A stretch of DNA of 64,000 nt from Microbacterium sp. C7(2022) (GTDB taxonomy: Bacteria > Actinomycetota > Actinomycetes > Actinomycetales > Microbacteriaceae). A model generated the notes under the pieces. It saw only the letters and a program-made list of their open reading frames with translations, was not told the origin of the DNA and ran no database searches. A program made the position numbers and the translations under genes. The DNA lies in contig NZ_JAPEHV010000005.1 in the NCBI RefSeq assembly GCF_028823665.1, positions 353,073 to 417,072 of the forward strand, in the 5' to 3' direction. Positions 16,701-26,565 of this stretch are shown piece after piece. Each line of letters opens with the position of its first letter. The first letter of the stretch is position 1.

Positions 16701-19274
16701 GTGAGTCACACCCCTGCTCCCGAACCCACCGGGTTCGACACCCACGCCATCCAGCGCAAGTGGCAGGAGCGTTGGGAGAAGGCCGATCCGTTCCGCGCTG
16801 GAGGCGATGAAGACACTCGCCCGCGCAAGTACGTGCTGGCGATGTTCCCGTACCCGTCCGGCGACCTGCACATGGGCCACGCCGAGAACTATCTCTACTC
16901 CGACATCGTCGCGCGCGGGTGGCGTCACCGCGGGTACAACGTGCTCAACCCGATCGGATGGGATTCCTTCGGCCTTCCGGCAGAAAACGCGGCGATCAAG
17001 CGCGGCGCAGAACCGCGCGAGTGGACGTACGCGAACATTGACCAGCAGAAGGCGGGCTTCCGCTCCTACGGAGTGTCGTTCGACTGGAGCCGCGAACTGC
17101 ACACGAGCGACCCCGAGTACTACCGCTGGAACCAGTGGTTGTTCCAGCGTATGCACGAGCGCGGTCTGGCCTACCGCAAGGAGAGCCCGGTCAACTGGTG
17201 CGTGAACGACCAGACCGTGCTCGCGAACGAGCAGGTCGTCGACGGCCACTGCGAGCGCTGCGGTGGCGAGGTCGTGAAGAAGAAGCTCACGCAGTGGTAC
17301 TTCAAGATCACGGACTATGCCGATCGACTGCTGGACGACCTGAACCAGCTCGAGGGCTTTTGGCCGCACAAGGTGCTGCAGATGCAGCGCAACTGGATCG
17401 GCCGCTCGGTGGGTGCCGACATCGACTTCGAGATCGAAGGACGCGACGAGAAGATCACGGTGTTCTCGACCCGACCCGACACGCTGCACGGCGCGACCTT
17501 CTTCGTCGTCGCGCCCGACAGCGATCTCGCTGCAGAGCTCGTGGCGGGCTCTTCCGACGAGGTGCGTGAGCGCTTCGCGAAGTACCTCGATGCCGTGCAG
17601 AAAGAATCCGACATCGAGCGCCAGAGCACCGACCGCCCGAAGACGGGTGTGTTCCTCGACCGCTACGCCATCAACCCGGTCAACGGTGAGCGCTTGCCGG
17701 TCTGGGCCGCCGACTACGTGCTTGCTGACTACGGGCACGGCGCAGTGATGGCCGTCCCCGCGCACGACCAGCGTGACCTCGACTTCGCGCGCGCGTTCGA
17801 CCTGCCGATCAAGGTCGTCGTCGACACCACGGCGCCGATCACCGGTGCCATCCCGGTGATCGAGCTCGACGACGACGGCGTTCCGATCGACCCGGGTACC
17901 GAGGAGGACTCGCTCGACTCGATCGATCCCGCCAAGACCGGCATCGCGCTGACCGGCGACGGTCGCATGATCAACTCCGGCCCCCTCGACGGACTGAGCA
18001 AGCGTAACGCCATCGCGCGTGCGATCGAGCAGCTTGAGTCGCGTGGCACCGGCCGCGCCGCGAAGACGTACCGTCTGCGCGATTGGTTGATCTCGCGTCA
18101 GCGTTTCTGGGGTACGCCGATCCCGATGATCCACACCGATGACGGGCGCATTGTGCCCGTCCCGGACGACCAGCTTCCGCTGGTGCTGCCGGATGCTGCC
18201 GGGCTGGATCTCACACCCAAGGGCACGTCGCCGCTGGGTGGCGCGGAGGAGTGGATTCGCACCACTGATCCCGAGACGGGTGCACCCGCGCTGCGCGACC
18301 CCGACACGATGGACACGTTTGTCGACAGTTCGTGGTACTTCCTGCGCTTCCTCGCGCCGAACGACGCGACGCAGGCGTTTCCTCCGAAGGAAGCAGACAA
18401 GTGGGCACCGGTCGACGCGTACGTCGGCGGTGTCGAGCACGCGATTCTTCACCTGCTGTACGCGCGCTTCATCACCAAGGTGCTGTTCGACATGGGATAC
18501 GTCGAGTTCACCGAGCCGTTCTCGTCGCTCATCAACCAGGGCATGGTGATCCTGGGCGGCGCGAAGATGTCCAAGAGCAAGGGCAACCTGGTGTTGTTCA
18601 AGGACGAAATCGACGCTCACGGTGCGGACGCGCTGCGTGTCGCGCTGGCATTCGCCGGTCCGGTAGAGGACGACAAAGACTGGAACGACGTGTCGACCAC
18701 CGGCGCCCAGAAGTTCCTGTCCCGCGCCCTTCGTGTGGCTCAAGACGTCGACAGCGAGACCAGTGTGGTGTGGGCCGAGGGCGACGCGTCCCTGCGGCGC
18801 GTCACCCACCGATTGCTCGCAGATGCCCCCGCACTGATCGACCAGACGAAGTTCAACGTCGTCGTGGCGCGCCTGATGGACCTCGTCAACAGCACGCGCA
18901 AGGTCATCGACGCCGGGGCCGGCGCCAGCGACCCCGCCGTGCGCGAGGCCGCCGAAGCGACGGCGATGATCCTCGACCTGTTCGCCCCGCACACCGCGGA
19001 GGAGATGTGGGAGATCCTCGGCTACGACGGGTTCGTGGGCTTGGTTCCGTGGCGAAACGCCGACCCGATGCTCCTGGTGGAGGACTCGGTCAAGGCTGTG
19101 ATCCAGATCGACGGCAAGGTGAGGGCGACCCTCGACGTCCCCGCGAAGATCGACAGTGCCGAGCTCGAGCGTCTCGCGCGCGCCGACGAGCGCGTCGTTC
19201 GATCGCTGGGGGATCGCGAGATCACTCGTGCAGTGGTGCGTCCGCCGAAGGTCGTGAGCTTCAGCACGAAGTAG
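16701..19274 (+). CDS. leuS: Leucyl-tRNA synthetase
   Basis: A class I synthetase that charges tRNA-Leu. It is 857 residues, with the HIGH-type motif as [12 protein letters not shown] after MFPYPSGDL, the large CP1 editing domain containing the [14 protein letters not shown] segment [15 protein letters not shown] and the AVPAHDQRD editing loop, and KMSKSKGNL near residue 625. The C-terminal anticodon-binding domain runs to the end. The start is GTG at 16701, with only a weak ribosome binding site. The reverse strand across the whole gene is open for more than 1300 codons, which reflects strict codon bias and not an antisense gene. Confidence 0.98.
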   Translation: MSHTPAPEPTGFDTHAIQRKWQERWEKADPFRAGGDEDTRPRKYVLAMFPYPSGDLHMGHAENYLYSDIVARGWRHRGYNVLNPIGWDSFGLPAENAAIKRGAEPREWTYANIDQQKAGFRSYGVSFDWSRELHTSDPEYYRWNQWLFQRMHERGLAYRKESPVNWCVNDQTVLANEQVVDGHCERCGGEVVKKKLTQWYFKITDYADRLLDDLNQLEGFWPHKVLQMQRNWIGRSVGADIDFEIEGRDEKITVFSTRPDTLHGATFFVVAPDSDLAAELVAGSSDEVRERFAKYLDAVQKESDIERQSTDRPKTGVFLDRYAINPVNGERLPVWAADYVLADYGHGAVMAVPAHDQRDLDFARAFDLPIKVVVDTTAPITGAIPVIELDDDGVPIDPGTEEDSLDSIDPAKTGIALTGDGRMINSGPLDGLSKRNAIARAIEQLESRGTGRAAKTYRLRDWLISRQRFWGTPIPMIHTDDGRIVPVPDDQLPLVLPDAAGLDLTPKGTSPLGGAEEWIRTTDPETGAPALRDPDTMDTFVDSSWYFLRFLAPNDATQAFPPKEADKWAPVDAYVGGVEHAILHLLYARFITKVLFDMGYVEFTEPFSSLINQGMVILGGAKMSKSKGNLVLFKDEIDAHGADALRVALAFAGPVEDDKDWNDVSTTGAQKFLSRALRVAQDVDSETSVVWAEGDASLRRVTHRLLADAPALIDQTKFNVVVARLMDLVNSTRKVIDAGAGASDPAVREAAEATAMILDLFAPHTAEEMWEILGYDGFVGLVPWRNADPMLLVEDSVKAVIQIDGKVRATLDVPAKIDSAELERLARADERVVRSLGDREITRAVVRPPKVVSFSTK

Positions 19275-19354
19275 CACCCTCCTCCCCGGGAGGGCTTGTC
19301 GTGCGAGCTCTGCACATCTTGTGCGGAACAGGGATGGGGCCATCGGCGCCTGCA

Positions 19355-19360
19355 TAGCGT
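19355..19360 (+). promoter_or_regulatory. Leaderless -10 element of comEA
   Basis: TAGCGT ends 6 nt before the GTG at 19367, which supports this start and a leaderless message for comEA-comEC. The 92-bp gap also has a short GC-rich repeat (CCTCC/GGAGG, 19280-19293) after leuS that may aid termination. Confidence 0.5.
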
Positions 19361-19366
19361 TGGCGG

Positions 19367-19993
19367 GTGGCCGAGACCGACCCTTCTGCGACGAACGTTG
19401 CTCGCCGACGGTTCGGCGTGGGGACGATCATCGTGCTCGCCCTCGCGGCGCTTGCGCTCACGGTGGGGATCGGAATCGTGCGCGGCGCGCTCGCGCCGAC
19501 GGAGCCTGTGCCCGTGGCATCCGACACCGTGGACGCTCCTGCGGTCACGCCGGCTCCGGATGCCGCACCCGCGGAGCTGTACGTGCACGTGGCGGGGGCG
19601 GTGCGTGCGCCCGGACTGTACGTCTTAGCGGCCGGTGCCCGCGTCGTCGATGCGGTGGCGGCAGCCGGCGGATTCGCGGACGACGCAGATCGCTCGGCGG
19701 TCAACCTCGCTCGCGTCGTCACCGACGGCGAGCAGTTGTATGTGCCGACGCCCGGGGAACAGATCGCGACACCCGCGGAGCCGGCGGGTGCTCCCGGTGA
19801 CGGGCGGGTGAACCTCAACACCGCCGACGTCGCCGCGCTGGACACGTTGCCCCGCATTGGCCCGGCGATCGCGCAACGCATCATTGATTGGCGCGACGAG
19901 CACGGCACGTTCACCAGCGTCGAAGACTTGCTGGCCGTTCCGGGTATCGGCGAGAAGATGCTCGACGCCCTGCGCGATCTGGTCGTGGTGTGA
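19367..19993 (+). CDS. comEA: ComEA-type competence DNA-binding protein
   Basis: Membrane-anchored receptor that binds double-stranded DNA during uptake. The 208 residues comprise one N-terminal transmembrane helix (about 17-40, IIVLALAALALTVGIGIV), an SLBB-type domain (LYVHVAGAVRAPGLYVLAAG to GEQLYVPTPGE, residues about 65-130), and two C-terminal helix-hairpin-helix motifs in VNLNTADVAALDTLPRIGPA and DLLAVPGIGEKMLDALRDLV. The order is standard for ComEA. It overlaps comEC by 4 bp. Confidence 0.95.
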   Translation: MAETDPSATNVARRRFGVGTIIVLALAALALTVGIGIVRGALAPTEPVPVASDTVDAPAVTPAPDAAPAELYVHVAGAVRAPGLYVLAAGARVVDAVAAAGGFADDADRSAVNLARVVTDGEQLYVPTPGEQIATPAEPAGAPGDGRVNLNTADVAALDTLPRIGPAIAQRIIDWRDEHGTFTSVEDLLAVPGIGEKMLDALRDLVVV

Positions 19994-22314
19994 GCGTGAG
20001 TGGAGCACGTCTGGTGCCCGTCGCGGCGGCCGCGTGGTCCGCAGCCGCGCTCGTCACGCTCACCCCTGCCCTTGCGGGTGGCGTGGCGATGGTGGCGTGG
20101 CTGTGCGTCGGGGCGTTCCTGCTTGCGATGCGGGGAAGAGGGCGAGGCACGTGGCAGCGGCACGCGGGTATGGCTGTCGTCGGGTTGGCGCTGGTCGCGG
20201 CCGCGACAGTGTCGAGCCATGTGGCGCTCGCTCAACCACAGCGCGAGAACGTCCTCGAATTGAGCGTGAGCGGCGGGCGAGCGGTGACGCTCGAGGTGAT
20301 CGTGGTGGGAAAGGTGGAGCGGCGCACGGACGGCTCGGCCGCCTTCGACGCGCTGGCTACCCGTGTCGATGTGGGGGAGAACTCGAAGGCGGTGTGGGCC
20401 GAGGTGACTGTGCGCCTGGATCCCGAATGGCTCCCCGGGGCGTCGGACATCGATGCTGGTGCCGTCGTCGTGGTGCACGGTACGGCCCGACACGCCGACC
20501 CCGGGGATCGGGCCGTGCTCAATGTGCGTGCGTCCCAGGGAGCGGAGGTTCTGAACCCTCCGACAGGCATATTCGCGGCCACCGCCCACTTGCGGCGTAC
20601 CCTCGTGGCATCCGCCCGAGAGCTACCCGGTAGCGGTGCAGAGCTCATCCCGGGATTGGCAGTGGGCGATACCGCACTCGTCGGTGCGGACCTCGACGCC
20701 GACATGAAGGCGTCATCGCTTTCGCATTTGACCGCGGTGTCGGGAGCGAATTGCGCACTCGTCGTGGGCATCGCGTTCGCGGTGACGGCCGCACTCGGGG
20801 GAGGGCGCGTGCTCCGGGTGATGGCGGGAGCGTCGACGCTGGTCGGGTTCATCCTGCTGGTCACCCCAGAGCCCAGCGTTGTGCGCGCCGGAATGATGGC
20901 GAGCATCGCCCTGCTGGCCCTGTTGTGCGGCAGACCGGGCGCGGGGCTGGCTACACTCGCACTCGCTGTCACCGTTCTCCTGATGCTCGACCCTTGGCTG
21001 GCAACCTCGCTGGGCTTCGCGTTGTCAGCAGCAGCCACGGGTGCACTGCTCGTCCTCGCGCGTCCGCTCGCGTCGGGATTAGGACGATGGATGCCGCGGC
21101 CCCTGGCGCTCACGATCGCTGTGCCGCTCTCGGCTCAACTCGCGTGCGGACCGCTGCTGGTACTGATCGAACCCTCGGTGCCGGTCTACGGCGTCGTTGC
21201 CAACATCCTCGCCGCGCCTGCGGCGCCCGTTGCCACGGTGTTGGGCCTCGCGGCCTGTCTTACTCCGTGGGCGCCATGGTTGCGTGACGGCCTGGTGGCA
21301 TTGACCTGGTTGCCCGCGTCGTGGATCGCCGGTACCGCCCACACCGCCGCGGGATTGCCGGGCGGCACGCTCGGCTGGGTGGAGGGATGGGGTGGAGCCG
21401 CGCTCCTGTGCGTGGTCGGGGGCGTCATCGTGCTCGCAGTGACGGTGCACGGCGACCGCGGGCGCGCCCGCGCCGCGCGCAGCCTGGCACACGCGACGCT
21501 GGCGATATTGGTGGGCGTGATGGTGGGTACTGCCTCCCTCGGGTCCGTCGCCGGGGCATGGACCGTTCCGCGAGACTGGCAGCTCCTGATGTGCGATGTC
21601 GGTCAGGGGGATGCGATTCTGATGCGTTCCGCCGACGAGGTGGCGCTCATCGATACCGGGCCGACCGACGTCGCGTTGGACGCGTGCCTCACGCGTGCCG
21701 GAGTCACACGGATTGACGTCCTCGTTCTCACTCACTTCGACCTCGACCACGTGGGCGGTGCCGACGCAGTGGTGGGTCGCGTTGACACCGTGATCCACGG
21801 GCCGGCCAACCCCGAGGGGGAGGACACGCTGCAGCGACTACGCAACGCGGGCGCCGAGACTGTGGCCGTGCAGGCGGGCGCGAGTGGAGCGCTTGGAGAC
21901 GGAACATGGCGGATTCTGTGGCCTCGCGCGAGTGCGGCGACACGGGCCGGGAACGATGCGAGCGTCGTGGTGGAGGTGACCACGCCGGATCTCGGCGACG
22001 TGCTGCTCTTGGGTGACTTGTCGGAATCTCCGCAGTGCGCGATCCGTGCGACGGGAGCACTGCTGCCGAGGTACGCGATCGTGAAGGTGGCTCATCATGG
22101 CAGCGCAGATCAGTGTGTCGAGCTCTACGAGGCAACACGTCCCGCTCTCGCATTGATCCCGGTGGGCACCGAGAACACCTACGGGCATCCGCGGCAAGAG
22201 ATTCTCGATGTGCTCGATGCGATCGGTGCACGCACGGTGCGCTCGGATGAGAGCGGCGTGGTGGCCGTCAGCGCCCACGAGGGTGAGCTCCGCTTGTGGC
22301 GCGAGCACCCGTGA
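19990..22314 (+). CDS. comEC: ComEC/Rec2 DNA-uptake channel with metallo-beta-lactamase domain
   Basis: About 774 residues. The start is the GTG at 19990, which overlaps the comEA stop (GTGTGA), or the GTG at 19996. The N-terminus has several helices and a DUF4131/OB-like external domain. The competence domain follows (LSHLTAVSGANCALVVGIAF, then a long run of helices through about residue 520). The C-terminal metallo-beta-lactamase domain begins MCDVGQGDAILMRS and has LTHFDLDHVGGAD, in which the second His of the usual HxHxDH is Asp, as I recall for many actinobacterial ComEC proteins. VAHHGSADQC near the end supplies a further His. It probably forms the channel that takes single-stranded DNA through the membrane. 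Confidence 0.95.
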   Translation: MSVSGARLVPVAAAAWSAAALVTLTPALAGGVAMVAWLCVGAFLLAMRGRGRGTWQRHAGMAVVGLALVAAATVSSHVALAQPQRENVLELSVSGGRAVTLEVIVVGKVERRTDGSAAFDALATRVDVGENSKAVWAEVTVRLDPEWLPGASDIDAGAVVVVHGTARHADPGDRAVLNVRASQGAEVLNPPTGIFAATAHLRRTLVASARELPGSGAELIPGLAVGDTALVGADLDADMKASSLSHLTAVSGANCALVVGIAFAVTAALGGGRVLRVMAGASTLVGFILLVTPEPSVVRAGMMASIALLALLCGRPGAGLATLALAVTVLLMLDPWLATSLGFALSAAATGALLVLARPLASGLGRWMPRPLALTIAVPLSAQLACGPLLVLIEPSVPVYGVVANILAAPAAPVATVLGLAACLTPWAPWLRDGLVALTWLPASWIAGTAHTAAGLPGGTLGWVEGWGGAALLCVVGGVIVLAVTVHGDRGRARAARSLAHATLAILVGVMVGTASLGSVAGAWTVPRDWQLLMCDVGQGDAILMRSADEVALIDTGPTDVALDACLTRAGVTRIDVLVLTHFDLDHVGGADAVVGRVDTVIHGPANPEGEDTLQRLRNAGAETVAVQAGASGALGDGTWRILWPRASAATRAGNDASVVVEVTTPDLGDVLLLGDLSESPQCAIRATGALLPRYAIVKVAHHGSADQCVELYEATRPALALIPVGTENTYGHPRQEILDVLDAIGARTVRSDESGVVAVSAHEGELRLWREHP

Positions 22315-22342
22315 GGTGCCGGACGACGTCGGTCCTCGCGCG

Positions 22343-22348
22343 TAGGCT
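22343..22348 (+). promoter_or_regulatory. Leaderless -10 element of holA
   Basis: TAGGCT ends 6 nt before the GTG at 22355, in the 40-bp gap after comEC. It indicates that holA is transcribed independently of the competence genes. Confidence 0.6.
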
Positions 22349-22354
22349 GGATCC

Positions 22355-23392
22355 GTGAGTCCCGCCGCACGTCGTCCTGCATCGCGCACCGCTCGAAGCA
22401 ACATCCCTCAGGTGTCGTGGCGTGAGCCGCGCCCCGCCCCGATTGTCCTGGTGTCCGGCCCCGAGGATGTATGCGCTGAGCGGGCGATCGCTGGGCTTCG
22501 CGATGTGCTTCGGGCCGAAGATGCCAGCCTCGAAGTCACTGACGTCCGTGCCGACGACTATGCCGCCGGAACGCTGCTCGGGGTGACGTCGCCTTCACTG
22601 TTCGGGGAACCCCGATTGGTTCGTGTGGCGGGCGTGGAAAAATGCACCGATGCATTCTTGGCCGAGGCGGTGGCGTACCTCGAGGCGCCCCAAGAAGGTG
22701 CCACCGTGGTGTTGCGCCACACCGGCGCGAGTGTGCGCGGCAAGAAGCTTCTCGACGCGGTGCGCGCGGGAACCGGGGGAGGGATCGAGATCGCGTGCCC
22801 CGCGATCAAGCGCGATTCCGATCGCTTCGATTTCGCAAGCGGAGAGTTCCAGGCCGCACGGCGCCGAATCGCGCCCCCTGCTCTGCGGGCCCTTGTGGGA
22901 GCGTTTGCGGACGATGTCACCGAGTTGGCGGCAGCATGTCAACAGCTGATCGCCGATGTTCCGGGCGACATCACCGAAGACATCGTCGAACGGTACTACG
23001 GCGGACGCGTTGAGACATCCGCGTTCACGGTCGCCGATACCGCGATCGCGGGCCGCTACGGTGACGCGCTGGTGGCGCTGCGGCACGCACTCGCGTCCGG
23101 TGCTGACCCTGTCCCGCTGGTGGCGGCCATCGCCATGAAGCTGCGGACGATGGCACGCGTGGCCGGCCATCGCGAATCGGCGTCCGCGCTCGCGTCGCGG
23201 CTGGGGCTCAAAGACTGGCAAGTCGACCGTGCCCGTCGTGACCTCACGGGGTGGAACGAAGCGAGTTTGTCGATGGCGATCCAGGCCGCGGCGCGCGCCG
23301 ACGCTGAGGTCAAGGGTGCGTCACGCGACTCCGTGTTCGCGGTCGAAAGGCTGGTCACCGTCATCGCGACTCGTTCCGCGTACGGTTCCTGA
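22355..23392 (+). CDS. holA: DNA polymerase III delta subunit
   Basis: Clamp-loader subunit that opens the beta sliding clamp. The 345-residue length is normal. An N-terminal RecA-like fold starts with APIVLVSGPEDVCAERAI. TSPSLFGEPRLVRVAGVEK is the family's beta-clamp-binding region, and the C-terminal collar domain includes FTVADTAIAGRYGDALVALRH and RLGLKDWQVDRARRDLTGW. A GTG start with a leaderless promoter is used. comEC-holA-rpsT is a conserved arrangement in many bacteria. The gene is followed by a strong bidirectional terminator that it shares with convergent rpsT. Confidence 0.94.
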   Translation: MSPAARRPASRTARSNIPQVSWREPRPAPIVLVSGPEDVCAERAIAGLRDVLRAEDASLEVTDVRADDYAAGTLLGVTSPSLFGEPRLVRVAGVEKCTDAFLAEAVAYLEAPQEGATVVLRHTGASVRGKKLLDAVRAGTGGGIEIACPAIKRDSDRFDFASGEFQAARRRIAPPALRALVGAFADDVTELAAACQQLIADVPGDITEDIVERYYGGRVETSAFTVADTAIAGRYGDALVALRHALASGADPVPLVAAIAMKLRTMARVAGHRESASALASRLGLKDWQVDRARRDLTGWNEASLSMAIQAAARADAEVKGASRDSVFAVERLVTVIATRSAYGS

Positions 23393-23409
23393 CGGCTGAG
23401 CGCACGAAG

Positions 23410-23440
23410 AAGGCCCGCTCCAATCGGAGCGGGCCTTTTC
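23410..23440. terminator. Bidirectional rho-independent terminator, holA / rpsT
   Basis: A perfect 12-bp stem (23410-23421 with 23426-23437) closes a 4-nt AATC loop and is followed by TTTTC on the plus strand. On the minus strand it is preceded by the rpsT stop region and followed by a short T-containing run, so it serves both convergent genes. Confidence 0.9.
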
Positions 23441-23452
23441 AAGAGGTAAGCG

Positions 23453-23713
23453 TCAGAGGCTCGAAACCTGCTTGGCGATAGCCGACTTGCGGTTCGCGGC
23501 CTGGTTGCGGTGAATGACACCCTTGCTCACGGCCTTGTCGAGCTTCTTCGACGCGGTCGCCAGAGCCTTCTCAGCAGCGGCCTTGTCGCCGGACGCGATA
23601 GCCTCGCGGGTGCGGCGCACCTGCGTCTTCAGCTCGCTCTTGACGGCCTTGTTGCGCTCGCGCGCCTTCTCGTTGGTCTTGTTGCGCTTGATCTGCGACT
23701 TGATGTTCGCCAC
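23453..23713 (-). CDS. rpsT: 30S ribosomal protein S20
   Basis: Binds 16S rRNA helices 9 and 44 in the small subunit. The 86 residues are helical and very basic, beginning [20 protein letters not shown] and ending [27 protein letters not shown] is the conserved C-terminal block. It starts with GTG and has GAAAG about 12 nt upstream. A -10 element (TAGACT) 112 bp upstream would give a leader of about 104 nt containing a hairpin. Confidence 0.98.
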   Translation of the reverse strand: MANIKSQIKRNKTNEKARERNKAVKSELKTQVRRTREAIASGDKAAAEKALATASKKLDKAVSKGVIHRNQAANRKSAIAKQVSSL

Positions 23714-23830
23714 GTGTCGACGTTCTTTCGTTCAGAGTGAATTGGAGATGTGCCGATCAGCAGTAGAGGGGTGCTTCACAGCGGTCGTGTGGATGGGAAT
23801 CCCACACGCGCAAGTCAGTCACCCAGTCTA
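23714..23830 (-). promoter_or_regulatory. Long rpsT leader with hairpin
   Basis: Minus-strand TAGACT (plus bases 23825-23830) next to the hydrolase stop predicts a transcript start near 23818 and a leader of about 104 nt. Within it, CGTGTGG and CCACACG (23786-23792 and 23802-23808) form a 7-bp stem with a 9-nt loop. S20 is autoregulated in E. coli, so this leader is a candidate for similar control; that is inference. Confidence 0.4.
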
Positions 23831-24550
23831 TCAGGTCTCCTGGATGGTCGTGATCGCCAGGTTGAGAAGCGCGTTGAAAACGCCGGGCCGCATTGCCGTG
23901 ACCAGATGTGTCGTCCGCGGCACCACGATGAGCTCGGCATGCGAGGCGACCCGAGTAAACAGACGCTCATTCACGCGCAACTGGTCGTATTGGCCGTTGA
24001 TGAACCACAGGGGCACCGAGATTCGCTCCAGGGCGGCCAGGAGATCGAGCACCGACAAGCTGCGAAGCGCAACATCCTGAGCATCCAGTGCGTACCCACC
24101 CGCCCCGAAGTCCGCGCGCGTCTCGGGTGGCAGGGTCCGGTCGAGCACCCGGTTCGTCATCCACATTCCGCGATCAGGCAGTCGGTCAAAGCCGCCGGCG
24201 AGTGTGCGGTACGTCGCCAGGCCGACGCCGCGGGGGATCGCTGTGCACGAGGCGGCGATGAACGCGGCGACCGGAGGCGGCTCGGCGCGGCCCGCGTACT
24301 CGATCGAGAGCAGCCCGCCCATCGAGTGTCCCGCCAGGAGCACGGGGCCACGATCGGCAGCACGCAGAACTGCCTCGTCGATGGTGGCGAATGCACCCTC
24401 GAGGGTGAACGGCTCGCTCATCCTGCTGCCGTGCCCCGGGAGATCCACTGCGTGGACGCCAATGCCTCGGCGTCCGAGGTGCTCGACTTGAGATCGCCAC
24501 ATGGTGGCGGACGTGCGGATGCCGTGTACGAGAACGACCTGAACACGCAT
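23831..24550 (-). CDS. Alpha/beta-fold hydrolase
   Basis: A 239-residue single-domain hydrolase. VVLVHGIRTS is the oxyanion-loop HG region. LLAGHSMGG contains the nucleophile S76. The acid is probably Asp in WFINGQYDQLRV, and the catalytic His lies in RTTHLVTAM. The lid region is short. There is no signal peptide, so it is cytosolic. The substrate is not predictable; monoglyceride-lipase-like or ester hydrolase activity is plausible. The ATG has TAACGT 6 nt upstream, indicating a leaderless message. Confidence 0.92.
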   Translation of the reverse strand: MRVQVVLVHGIRTSATMWRSQVEHLGRRGIGVHAVDLPGHGSRMSEPFTLEGAFATIDEAVLRAADRGPVLLAGHSMGGLLSIEYAGRAEPPPVAAFIAASCTAIPRGVGLATYRTLAGGFDRLPDRGMWMTNRVLDRTLPPETRADFGAGGYALDAQDVALRSLSVLDLLAALERISVPLWFINGQYDQLRVNERLFTRVASHAELIVVPRTTHLVTAMRPGVFNALLNLAITTIQET

Positions 24551-24556
24551 GAGATC

Positions 24557-24639
24557 ACGTTATTCGGATGCCCTGGGCATGCGCTCCGAGATCGCGAAGA
24601 TCTGGTCGGCACGGTTGTGGCCGCTGTGCACCGTAGAAT
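24557..24639. promoter_or_regulatory. Divergent promoters, hydrolase / lepA
   Basis: Minus-strand TAACGT (plus bases 24557-24562) ends 6 nt before the hydrolase ATG at 24550. Plus-strand TAGAAT (24634-24639) ends 9 nt before the lepA ATG at 24649, so that transcript would carry only a few untranslated bases. Confidence 0.55.
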
Positions 24640-24648
24640 CGTTCCGAC

Positions 24649-26499
24649 ATGTCACCGCGCGCCCTGAAGCCTCTCGAGCCGTCTGCCACCCCTCCGGCGC
24701 AGATTCGCAATTTCTGCATCATCGCCCACATCGACCACGGAAAGTCGACGCTGGCTGACCGCATGCTGCAGATCACTGGCGTGGTCGCCGACCGCGATAT
24801 GCGTGCTCAGTACCTCGATCGCATGGACATCGAGCGAGAGCGCGGCATCACGATCAAGTCGCAAGCGGTGCGCATGCCGTGGCAGGTCGAGGGCGAGACC
24901 TTCGCGCTCAACATGATCGACACGCCGGGTCACGTCGACTTCACGTACGAAGTGAGCCGCTCGCTGGCCGCGTGCGAGGGGGCGATTCTCCTCGTGGATG
25001 CCGCGCAAGGCATCGAAGCCCAGACGCTGGCCAACTTGTACCTGGCGCTGGAGAACGACCTTCAGATCATCCCCGTGCTCAACAAGATCGATCTTCCCGC
25101 CGCCGATCCCGAGAAGTACGCCGCGGAGCTGGCCAACCTCATTGGTGGTTCGCCCGAGGATGTTCTGCGGGTGAGTGGCAAGACCGGAATGGGTGTCGAA
25201 ACTCTGCTCGACCGCATCGTCGAGCAGATTCCTGCGCCGCGGGGCGATGCTGAGGCCCCCGCCCGCGCGATGATCTTCGACTCCGTCTACGACCCCTACC
25301 GCGGTGTGGTCACCTATGTCCGCATGGTCGACGGCAAGCTCGAGCCTCGCGAACGCATTCAGATGATGTCGACGCGCGCCACCCACGAACTCCTCGAGAT
25401 CGGCGTCTCGAGCCCCGAGCCGATCCCGACGAAGGGCCTCGGCGTCGGTGAGGTCGGCTACCTGATCACGGGGGTGAAGGACGTGCGCCAGTCGAAGGTC
25501 GGCGACACGATCACGAATCAGCGCAAGCCAGCCGCTGATGCGTTGGCCGGGTACACCGACCCGAAGCCGATGGTCTTCTCGGGCATCTACCCGATCGACG
25601 GCAGCGACTACGGCGATCTGCGCGAGGCGCTTGACAAGCTCAAGCTCTCTGACGCCTCACTGCAGTACGAGCCCGAGACGTCGGTCGCGTTGGGCTTCGG
25701 GTTCCGGTGCGGCTTCCTGGGACTGCTGCACCTCGAGATCATCACCGAGCGACTATCGCGCGAGTTCGACCTCGACCTCATCACCACGGCGCCGTCCGTG
25801 ACGTACGAGGTTCACACCGATACCGGCGAGACGGTCACCGTGACCAACCCGAGCGAGTATCCGGACGGTCGTGTTGCGGAGGTTTCCGAACCGGTCGTCA
25901 AGGTCGGCATCCTTCTCCCCAAGGACTACGTCGGCACGGTAATGGAACTGTGCCAGTCGCGCCGCGGATCGCTCCTGGGCATGGATTACCTCAGCGAAGA
26001 CCGCGTCGAGCTGCGCTATCACATGCCCCTCGGCGAGATCGTGTTCGACTTCTTCGATCAGCTGAAGTCGAAGACGCAGGGTTACGCGAGCCTCGACTAC
26101 GAGCCGGCCGGTGCGCAGACGGCCGATCTGGTGAAGGTCGACATCCTGCTCCAGGGTGAAAAGGTCGACGCGTTCAGCTCGATCGTGCACCGTGACAAGG
26201 CATACGCCTACGGCACGCTGATGACCGAGCGGCTGCGCAAACTCATTCCGCGTCAGCAGTTCGAAGTGCCGATCCAAGCGGCAATCGGCGCCCGCATCAT
26301 CGCGCGCGAGAACATCCGCGCTATCCGCAAGGACGTCCTTGCGAAGTGCTACGGCGGTGACATCACCCGCAAGCGCAAGCTCCTCGAGAAGCAAAAAGAG
26401 GGTAAGAAGCGCATGAAGATGGTCGGGCGCGTCGAAGTGCCTCAAGAAGCGTTCATCGCTGCGCTTTCCGGTGACACCGAGGGCAAAGAGAAGAAGTGA
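24649..26499 (+). CDS. lepA: Elongation factor 4 (LepA), translational GTPase
   Basis: Ribosome-bound GTPase that assists translation and 30S assembly. The 616 residues show G1 as [10 protein letters not shown], the switch I region with [11 protein letters not shown]3 as DTPGHVDF and G4 as [10 protein letters not shown]. The EF-G-like domains II, III and V follow, and the LepA-specific C-terminal domain has [20 protein letters not shown] and [17 protein letters not shown]. All are well conserved. Its promoter places the start codon near the 5' end of the mRNA, with no Shine-Dalgarno. Confidence 0.98.
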   Translation: MSPRALKPLEPSATPPAQIRNFCIIAHIDHGKSTLADRMLQITGVVADRDMRAQYLDRMDIERERGITIKSQAVRMPWQVEGETFALNMIDTPGHVDFTYEVSRSLAACEGAILLVDAAQGIEAQTLANLYLALENDLQIIPVLNKIDLPAADPEKYAAELANLIGGSPEDVLRVSGKTGMGVETLLDRIVEQIPAPRGDAEAPARAMIFDSVYDPYRGVVTYVRMVDGKLEPRERIQMMSTRATHELLEIGVSSPEPIPTKGLGVGEVGYLITGVKDVRQSKVGDTITNQRKPAADALAGYTDPKPMVFSGIYPIDGSDYGDLREALDKLKLSDASLQYEPETSVALGFGFRCGFLGLLHLEIITERLSREFDLDLITTAPSVTYEVHTDTGETVTVTNPSEYPDGRVAEVSEPVVKVGILLPKDYVGTVMELCQSRRGSLLGMDYLSEDRVELRYHMPLGEIVFDFFDQLKSKTQGYASLDYEPAGAQTADLVKVDILLQGEKVDAFSSIVHRDKAYAYGTLMTERLRKLIPRQQFEVPIQAAIGARIIARENIRAIRKDVLAKCYGGDITRKRKLLEKQKEGKKRMKMVGRVEVPQEAFIAALSGDTEGKEKK

Positions 26500-26552
26500 T
26501 CGGATGCCGCTTCCCGCGCACGGCGGGCGATCGGTCATCCAGGAACGAGAAG

Positions 26553-26558
26553 TAGGCT
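26553..26558 (+). promoter_or_regulatory. Leaderless -10 element of the DUF1990 gene
   Basis: TAGGCT ends 7 nt before the ATG at 26566. Confidence 0.55.
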
Positions 26559-26565
26559 GGTTCTC

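Noticed and set aside
15267..19355. Open reading frame of more than 1300 codons antisense to pabB and leuS
   Set aside because: Composition is Arg/His/Val-rich with no domain, and it is the mirror of strict GC codon use in leuS, whose sense protein is unmistakable.
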